Shown piece after piece: positions 56,517-64,000 of a DNA stretch of 64,000 bases. Position 1 is the first letter of the stretch; each line of letters opens with the position of its first letter. A model generated the notes under the pieces. It did no database searches. It was not told the DNA's origin and saw nothing but the letters and a program-made list of their open reading frames with translations. Position numbers and translations under genes: made by a program. Source of the DNA: Miscanthus floridulus (taxonomy: Eukaryota > Streptophyta > Magnoliopsida > Poales > Poaceae); the NCBI RefSeq assembly GCF_019320115.1, contig NC_089582.1, positions 117,310,637 to 117,374,636 of the forward strand, in the 5' to 3' direction.

Positions 56517-59500
56517 TGTAACACAACCGACCAATTATACGAGATTAAATAAGGAAATCTTTCGCTGAAGCAGATAATTTTGCAAACTTAAGCCCGTATA
56601 ACCCGGTAGTCCGTGAAACCACGAAGGATTTCAAACCAATCGACATACAAACCAAGATCGTACAAGTTTAGCAAGTACCGTCACATGTTACATAAAGTTC
56701 GCAATGACAGTTGGATACATCAGAGTTTAGAATATAAAGTTATTACAAACCAAATTCAATCTGAAATAGCGGAAGCAAATAGTTTTAAAGCCACACACAC
56801 ACTTTTAGTTCAGATACAATGCCAGTAGGTAGTCATCTCCAACAAAAGCATCAGATGAGAGATACGGAGTGACCATTGCCCTTGGTCCTAGTTGTCACCC
56901 ATTGCCGGGTACAGACAGTTAATGCAATAGCCGTGGTACATTTGACCATCTGCAACAACAATGGGAACGACGCCCTGAGGACGAGAAGGTACTCAGCTAG
57001 ACTTACCCGTCTTAAACCAAAATAAAGCGACACCAAGGATTATGCAAGGCTTTCTTTAGTGGGCTAGCTGACTTGTTTGCGAAAAGCATAAGCTATCATG
57101 AAGAAACCATTTTAAGTACTTTGCATCATCTTTATTATAACCTATCCACCTAGGTAAGCACCTGTACTATAGCAATCACTTGATTAACCAATAATATCTA
57201 GTTACCAATTTAGATTTAGCATATCCCATACCATCCAGATAACCATTATGGTTCCATCATAATTACAACGATGTTGTAGCTTGAGTCAAGTGCTCACTAT
57301 CTAGGAGCGATGGCGATTCGAATCGATTCCTAACTAGCTGGTGATTTATTCCTCACACACATCACACTCACTGATCAAGTGAGCTATAGATCACCAATGA
57401 CACTTTCTAAGTAGCCACGGAATAACAGTCATGGACCGCACTACCCAGGAACCGCCCGACTGCTAGGACGCACCTTGGGCTCACTCTTCGCATCCCCGTC
57501 ATACCCCCTTCAGCACTAGTCTGTCAATCCGAGTTTATCCTGGCTCGAATAGTGTCACTAGCTTCATGGTCGAAAGGTACTTTATTCGGCCAGCTAAATG
57601 TGAGGCATGCGTTCAACATGACAAGAAGGACGAGCAATGATAGGTCCTTAATCGACACAGACGGAAAACTAACAGCACCCCAGAACCCGGTCTGGTTGCC
57701 TCCAACTTTTTCTGTCCGGTCTCCAATTATCCATCACATATGGTTAATTCCAGGATATCATTCTTTCCATAGCTAAATTCTTCCAGTAACCACCTATAAT
57801 GTAGGTGACCGGATATCACCGATCGCTACCGGTCTAAGCAAGGCTAAGCAGTTATTCGATCCTGACCTAACAGGGTAAAAGGTAATAAGGTAGGCAAGGA
57901 TAGTAATAAATGCATCAATGATTTCAACCAACTCCTACAACTTAATGCAACAATATATAAACTCATATATATATATAAAGAATTGCTTTTATAAATTAGG
58001 AGACTTATAATGCTCCAGGGCTTGCCTCGTTTGAACGAACTAGGTTGATGATCCACGCACTCGGGCAAGTCCTCTCCCGGCTCCTCTTCCTCTAGCACCT
58101 CCTGTGCCTGGACTTCTTGTGGATCTGTCCCGGTCTGCTCTTTCTGAACTACTGCTAGCAACTCCTCCTGCGATCCTGTATGATGTAGATGTATGAGTGC
58201 TAATGCGTAGGTGCATCGAAGAGATGACATGTAATGATCATGATGCATAAAATGTAGATGAATATGTTTAACTTTATTGGACATAGTAGAAGTAAAGCCC
58301 TTCTACAAGGTAGCCAATATTATCCAAGAACATGTACTACCATACTACTAGTACAACCACTGTACTAACATGCCAAGTCACCACAGCAATCTAAGATGCT
58401 TCAATGATACACCAAAGCAAACATTATTAACTAATCATACATTAAAGAAGATTTGTTTATTTCATTTTAAACTTGGGCTACAACAGCAACATATATTTTT
58501 GGTACTCATAAAAATCTAAGAAAATTACAGTAGCATAGTACTACTCTAAGTAGACTACCATAAAATTTTCATGGCATTTGGCTAAGTAAAATAGCCTACA
58601 CAAAAATGACAAGCGATGGTTGATAATTAAGCATGAAATTACTTTGTACTATAAAAAGTGTCAAACTACAGATTTGGTATTTTTCCCATGTTCTACATAG
58701 TAAACAATCACTGCACAAAAATTATCATACACATGTTTTATACAATTTTTGCTCTCTATATAAAATAACAAAAATCATCAATTAATGACACTTGAACTAC
58801 ACATCAATATTTCTCTACAGAACATGCATGACATATATTTTTTTCTACAAAGTACATCTCAAGCATAGATCAACCAACTTGAAATCATATTTTTCTGATG
58901 TACATTCTATTTATTAGACATTTTCTAAGAAATCAACATTTATTTAATTTAAATAAAGGTACACAGAAAAGTATCACAAATTTGACATGAAATATTTTTA
59001 ACAGATAGTTCTAGTCACAAGAAACCTAGCAAAACTTATTTCAATAAATTTGGAGCTATTTTGAGCAAGTTATAAATTTCCAAAGCATTTAAATAGAAAT
59101 ATGAAAATCTTTTCTTTAATTCTTTCTGAAAATTCTGGTTCAAAACTGCTAGATCCACCTGGATCTCTACCCAGGCTTGCACCCCAGCGGTTGACAGTGG
59201 GAACCCTGGCCCCACCGGTCAGTCACTAAGGCAGGGGAGGCGCTCGGCCACGGCGGTTCTCACCGCCGGTGAACTTGCCGGCGATGAGGTCACCACCGGA
59301 GGCTTCCCCGTGACAAGGCGGACCTAATGGTACCCCTACCGTGGCCAGTGGAGCTCGAGAGCAAGCTCATCGGCGTCCATGGCGGCGCAGTGGCGCGGCT
59401 CAACGTCGGTCGGCCAGCTTCATCCAAGAGGAGGCACGGGGAGTGGCTTGGGAGCTATACGGAGTTCATGCGGTGCTCGTGCGCGAGAAAAGAGGGAGCG

Positions 59501-60494
59501 AGGTGGAGCGGAGAGGGGGAGTCCACAGAGCGGAGCACTCTGGCGAACTCGACCCAACTCCGGTGAGCGATTCCCGAGGAAGGGACGCTTACCATGGTGA
59601 AGTGACGCGAGCATGGGGTGCGCGAGGTGGAGGCGGAGCTGCGGGCGAGACGGAGTGGTCGACGGCGAGCTAGAGCAGCCGGAACGGCCAACTCCGGCGA
59701 GGAAGCCGGTGCGGGCGGTGGCGGGCGCATGTGCTGCTGCTACTGTCCGAGCGAGAGAGGTAGGGGGTGGGAGTGCGGCGCCAGGGTGCGTCTAGCCAAG
59801 CCTTGAAGGCAGCGCGGGGACGGGCGGGACGGGCGGGCCGATGGTGCCGCGCGGCGAGCTCGCCGGCGCATGGCCGCCACGCGGCGTGCGTGCTCTAGCG
59901 CCGGTCAGGGCGTGGGCGCGGCACGGAGGCAGGCCAGGCCGGCCTATGCGGCTGGGCCGAAAAGGAGGTGGCGGCCCATTCAAGGTAAAAATGATTTTTT
60001 TTCAATTTCTTTTCTCTCCCAATTTCATTCAAACGAATTTTTGAACTTTTTCAAAGCAGTTTCAAACTTTGGCCCAAAAATAAAAATTGCTCAAAAAATT
60101 ATTCTCTACAACTTTGCTTTTATGACCAAAGTCAAATTCTAAATAGATTTTGAATTACAAAATAACAATCAATATTAATTCAAAACCCTAATTTTGAAGA
60201 ATTATTTTTAAAAGCAAAATTTGGCAAAAATTTAAATATAAACTTTGCTCCAAATTGTATCCTAAATATTTATAAGCTATCTTAGTGATCAAACCAAGAA
60301 ATCATATCACCCAAACATGAGCATGGCATTTCAAATAGTTTAAACATGATGAATTTCAATTTAATTTTAGCACCACATGAAATGACACTTCCTTTCTTTA
60401 GAATGGAATGCATAGATGCTGCTTATGCATAATGAAATGATGATTATGCTCATGAGATGGAATATTCATGCGTGCTTAACACCGAGGTGTTACA
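56517..60494 (-). repeat. 3' LTR of Tekay-like element no. 2 (3,978 bp)
   Basis: On the plus strand it starts tgtaacac and ends gtgttaca, a perfect 8-bp inverted terminus. The interior-side neighbour is a purine tract followed by pol. A GC-rich zone (about 59160-59980) yields short ORFs on both strands that I do not accept as genes; the rest is AT-rich and I see no gene in it. Confidence 0.8.
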
Positions 60495-60515
60495 GTCCTC
60501 CCCACTTGTAAGAAT
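60495..60515 (-). other. Polypurine tract of Tekay-like element no. 2
   Basis: On the minus strand the bases before the LTR read aagtggggaggac, immediately against tgtaacacc. Expected position and composition of a PPT. Confidence 0.65.
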
Positions 60516-60571
60516 CTCGTCCCGAGATTTTGAGTTACGAACCATTTGTTATAAAAATCATTATAAGCGTT

Positions 60572-61909
60572 TTACAGATATTCTCCTGTTTCCCACGTCG
60601 CATCACCATCATCGTGATGACTCCACTGTATCTTATATGTTCTCACCACTTTATTCCGAGTGACTCGGTCCTTAGTGTCCAAAACTCGAACCGGTTGCTC
60701 ATGGTATTCCAAGTCTGATTTGAGCCGAATGCTCTGAGGTTCTATTCTCCCTTCCAGAACATGCAAGCACTTCTTCAACTGTGATACATGGAAGACTGGG
60801 AAGATCGAACCCATCGCTTCTGGTAACTGTAACTTATAAGCCACGGGACCCTTCTTCTTTATGATCTTGTACGGTCCTATAAATCTAGGAGCAAGTTTTC
60901 TCTTTACTCCAAACCATTGTACTTTCTTCATTAGAGTAACCTTCAAATAAACGTAGTCACCTACCTCAAACTCAAGCGGTCTCCTTCTCTTATTGGCATA
61001 ACTCTTCTGGCGTGACTGTGTCGCTTTCATGTTTTGTTGGATAATACAGACCTTTTTCTCAGCCTCGTCAACAAAATCGATTCTGTAAAACCTTCTTTCT
61101 CTAGGCTCAACCCAATTCAACAGTGTCCTACATTTCCTGCCATACAATGCTTCAAATGGAGCCATCTTGATACTCTCTTGGTAACTGTTGTTATAAGCGA
61201 ACTCTACCAAAGGTAACCATGATTCCCATGAACCCTTAGACGACAACACACAAGCTCTAAGCATATCTTCAAGAATAGTATTAACTCGCTCTGTCTACCC
61301 ATCTATCTGTGGGTGGTAAGCTATACTCCGAATCAAGCTAGTACCCAAACCTTTATGAAGATGCTCCCAAAAATGAGCGGTAAACTGTGACCCATGGTCA
61401 AACATGATAGTCTTTGGTATACCATGTAATCGGACAATCTCTATAATGTACTTTTTAGCATACTGAGGTGGTCGAAAAGTGTTCTTGACTGGTAAAAAGT
61501 GAGCTGATTTGGTAAGGCGATCTACAATTACCCAAATCGAATCATTCCCCTTTGGTGTGGTGGGAAGACCAGTGATAAAATCCATACTTATGTCATCCCA
61601 TTTCCAATCTGGTACTGACAAAGGTTGCAACATTCCTGTGGGTCTCATGTGAAGAGCTTTCACTCTACAACACATGTCGCAACGAGCAACATACGCTGCA
61701 ATCTCCTTCTTCATCTTTGTCCACCAATAACGAGGTCTCAAATCTTGGTACATTTTGTTACTTCCAGGAAGAATAGACAACTTAGAGTGATGAGCTTCAT
61801 CCATCAATTTGTTCTTAAGCTCTTGATCTTTAGGTACAACCAGACGGTCCTTAAACCATAACACTCCTTGTTCATCCACTCTAAAGTGCTTAGTCGGTTC
61901 TTTCTTCAT
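60572..61909 (-). pseudogene. Integrase and chromodomain of Tekay-like element no. 2
   Basis: Two open pieces in one frame split by a TAG at 61295-61297. The first has the zinc module (HHSKLSILPGSNKMYQDL, CDMCCRVKAL) and core (ISMDFITGLP, FDHGSQF: both Asp kept). The second (60572-61264) has LEDMLRA-type continuation, FEALYGRKCRTLLNW, LAPRFIGPYKI, FHVSQLKKCLHV and a chromodomain (RVTRNKVVRTYKIQW, DATWE). Confidence 0.9.
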
Positions 61910-61945
61910 TTTCTCCTTGATATGGAATATTCCCTTATCTGTTTT

Positions 61946-62719
61946 CTAACCCTCAATGATCTTGCTTTCCAAGGTACAACTAACCTGGATATTATGCAAC
62001 ACAGCAGGATGCAACAAATTGAACCCATCTTCAAATAATGGTTGCACAACAAGAGAATGTGACTTCCTACTTAAGGCATCTGCCACTACATTTGCCTTTC
62101 CCGGATGATAGTGCACATTCAGATTATAATCCTTTATTAGCTCTAACCATCTTCTTTGTCGCATATTCAACTCAGATTGAGTAAATATGTACTTGAGACT
62201 CTTATGATCTGTAAAGATATTGCACACATTCCCAAGCAAGTAGTGTCTCCAAATCTTTAGAGCATGCACAACAGCCGCAAGCTCTAAATCGTGCGTAGGA
62301 TAGTTAACCTCATGCTTCCTCAATTGACATGAGGCATAAGCAATGACCCTTCCATCTTGCATCAGAACACATCCTAAACCATTCTTTGATGCATCGCAAA
62401 ACACATCAAACGGCTTCTCTATATCCGGTTGCGCCAGAACAAGAGCAGTGGTTAGCAAATTCTGTAAGGTGCAGAAAGTTGCCTCACACTCCTCTGTCCA
62501 AATGAACTTATGATCCTTTTGTAGCAAACTTGTCATTGGCTTGGCAATCTTTGAGAAGTCCGATATAAAATGACAATAGTAACTGGCTAATCCAAGAAAA
62601 CTCCAAACCTCATGAACTGTGTTGGGTGCCTTCTAGTCCATAACCTCTTGTACCTTACTAGGATCCACTGAGATTCCATTCTCAGATAACACATGACCGA
62701 GAAAAGGAACTATCTTCAG
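61946..62719 (-). pseudogene. RNase H region of Tekay-like element no. 2
   Basis: Open from 62536 to 61946, with [49 protein letters not shown] and the [12 protein letters not shown] end typical of Ty3 RNase H. A TAG at 61946 separates it from integrase. Between 62537 and 62719 in-frame stops interrupt the connection to RT. Confidence 0.88.
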
Positions 62720-63607
62720 CTAGAACTCACATTTACTAAACTTAGCATACAGCTGGTGATCTCTGAGTCTAGTCAAGACAATTCTTAGATGCTCTGCATG
62801 ATCATGTTTGTTCTCTGAGTATACTAGAATGTTATCAATGAACACAATCATGAACTTATCCAACTCTGGCATAAAGACGGAATTCATCAAATACATAAAG
62901 TATGCAGGAGCATTTGTCAAACCAAAGGACATGACAAGATACTCGTACAAACCATATCTGATAGAGAATGCGGTTTTGGGTATATCTTGTGGTCTAACCT
63001 TGATCTGATGGTACCCTGATCTCAAATCTATCTTGGAGAACACCTTGGCTTTTGACAATTGATCAAACAAGATATCAATATGAGGTAGATGATACTTATT
63101 TTTAATTATCACCGCATTCAGTGGCTGGTAGTCCACTCACATCCGTAAGGAGTTATCCTTCTTCTTCTTCACGAACAGTGCGGGACATCCCCATTCTGAT
63201 GAACTGGGATGAATTAAACCCTTAGTCAATAGATCTTAGAGTTGTTTCTTCAACTTGGCTAATTCATTTGGAGGCATCCGATAAGGCCTTCTTGAAATCG
63301 GTGGTGTTCCAGGGATTAACTCAATGGCAAACTCAATATCTCGATCCGATGGAAGACCGGGTAACTCATCTGGAAATACGTCCGGAAACTCACACACTAC
63401 TAGAATCTTGGCTAGAAGAGTAGTTCGGACTGCACAAGTTGTACTGGCCAGATCTATTCTCCGAGGTAAGGTTACGTGAAATGTACCTTCTCCAACAGGT
63501 TCCTTGAGAGAAATGCTTCTTCCTCCAACATCAATTACTACTCCCATCTTAGTCATCCAGTTCATTCCTATAATCACATCTAGAACTAGCCCTGGCATAA
63601 CTATCAA
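62720..63607 (-). pseudogene. Reverse transcriptase of Tekay-like element no. 2
   Basis: The piece at 63236-63607 carries the protease-RT linker ([29 protein letters not shown]). The piece at 62720-63136 carries [27 protein letters not shown] and the active site FIDNIL, where the second Asp of IDD is Asn (codon at 62830-62832, GAC to AAC). A TGA near 63137 lies where relatives have a Cys codon. RT should be inactive. Confidence 0.88.
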
Positions 63608-63658
63608 GTTAAGTTTATACTACCTGTTTGCTATACTTAGGGTTACCCCTTGGATTAT

Positions 63659-64000
63659 CTAATTAGTTAACAGATCAGCCCCAGCTGAACTTATCCGATA
63701 AGTACATTCCAATTCAATTATCTTTTGCTCATACTTTCTTGCAAATGCTTGACTTATGAATGAATGAGATGATCTAGAATCAAACAAAATGACTACAGGA
63801 TGATTGTTGATAGAAAACATATCGGCTGTCACGGGCTCTCCTTCCGGGATGTCATCAATGGTGGTGTGGTGCACACAAGCTTGGTACTAATTCTGCTGCT
63901 TCTTGGGATATGGGCAAAACTTCACAAAGTGACTAGGTTGATTGTAGTTGAAACATGGTCCTCTTACTTGAGTAGCAGCTCCAGATGAACTGCCTTGTCC
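63659..64000 (-). pseudogene. Protease and gag zinc knuckle of Tekay-like element no. 2 (partial)
   Basis: Protease shows ILFDSRSSHSF, with Arg in place of the usual Gly of DSGASHSF, a likely inactivating change. A zinc knuckle at 63913-63954 reads CFNYNQPSHFVKFC, its second Cys changed to Tyr. The rest of gag is outside the window. Confidence 0.82.

Larger units (their letters stand above)
56517..64000 (-). mobile_element. Chromodomain Ty3/gypsy (Tekay-like) retrotransposon no. 2 (right part outside window)
   Basis: Consists of a 3,978-bp LTR and a minus-strand interior from integrase back to the gag zinc knuckle at the window edge; the remaining gag and the 5' LTR are outside. Related to, but clearly diverged from, element no. 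1: LTRs differ in sequence, pol proteins share most motifs. It is inserted into the right arm; the left-arm sequence continues past this point, so the left target duplication is probably taccg (56512-56516). Confidence 0.88.

Noticed and set aside
1..64000. tRNA, rRNA, CRISPR or phage features
   Set aside because: None seen by eye; the repeats present are LTRs, tandem 3'-region repeats and minisatellites.

Overview
The window reads as nuclear DNA of a grass (Poaceae; an Andropogoneae-type genome such as sorghum, sugarcane or Miscanthus is my guess, not shown). It is dominated by nested LTR retrotransposons. Genes have GT-AG introns. The one clearly intact host gene is a GC-rich, intronless 3-ketoacyl-CoA synthase (KCS) of monocot type. 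I saw no rRNA, tRNA, CRISPR array or bacterial-style operon.

Layout: (1) 1-12929, minus strand: a Tat-lineage Ty3/gypsy retrotransposon whose left LTR lies outside the window. It has a single gag-pol frame closed only by stop codons, a second RNase H, and an oppositely oriented multi-exon gene with a PF04195-type domain. It sits inside the first 300 bp of a Copia LTR (12930-13229), which itself sits next to the 5' end of a broken host gene (about 13230-13870). (2) 15007-16467: KCS, in which two of the conserved catalytic-region histidines are replaced. (3) 16773-18010: a solo LTR of a second Tat family, with an inverted stub of its own end. (4) 20043-20503: a LINE 3' fragment. (5) 21113-29566 and 51484-56516: two arms of a large inverted duplication holding a hAT element (transposase present only in the left arm), a defensin-like gene copy in each arm, and an LTR of the second Tat family at each inner edge. 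(6) 29567-51429: the spacer, a decayed Tat element on the plus strand, split inside gag by a 13.5-kb chromodomain-bearing (Tekay-like) element with 4.2-kb LTRs (29882-43428). (7) 56517-64000: a second Tekay-like element on the minus strand, running off the right edge.

Inferred order of events: the second-family Tat element inserted beside the defensin-like/hAT region. A Tekay-like element entered its gag, leaving a 5-bp target duplication and an unbroken reading frame on either side. A fold-back or template-switch event copied the right flank in inverted orientation onto the element's 5' leader, replacing the 5' LTR. The right arm then lost 3,156 bp of hAT and about 415 bp of LTR and gained two tandem duplications. 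A second Tekay-like element later landed in the right arm and hides the rest of the homology. When the Tekay insertion occurred relative to the fold-back is not resolved. All retroelement coding regions carry stops or catalytic substitutions, mostly transition-type changes expected from methylated-cytosine decay.
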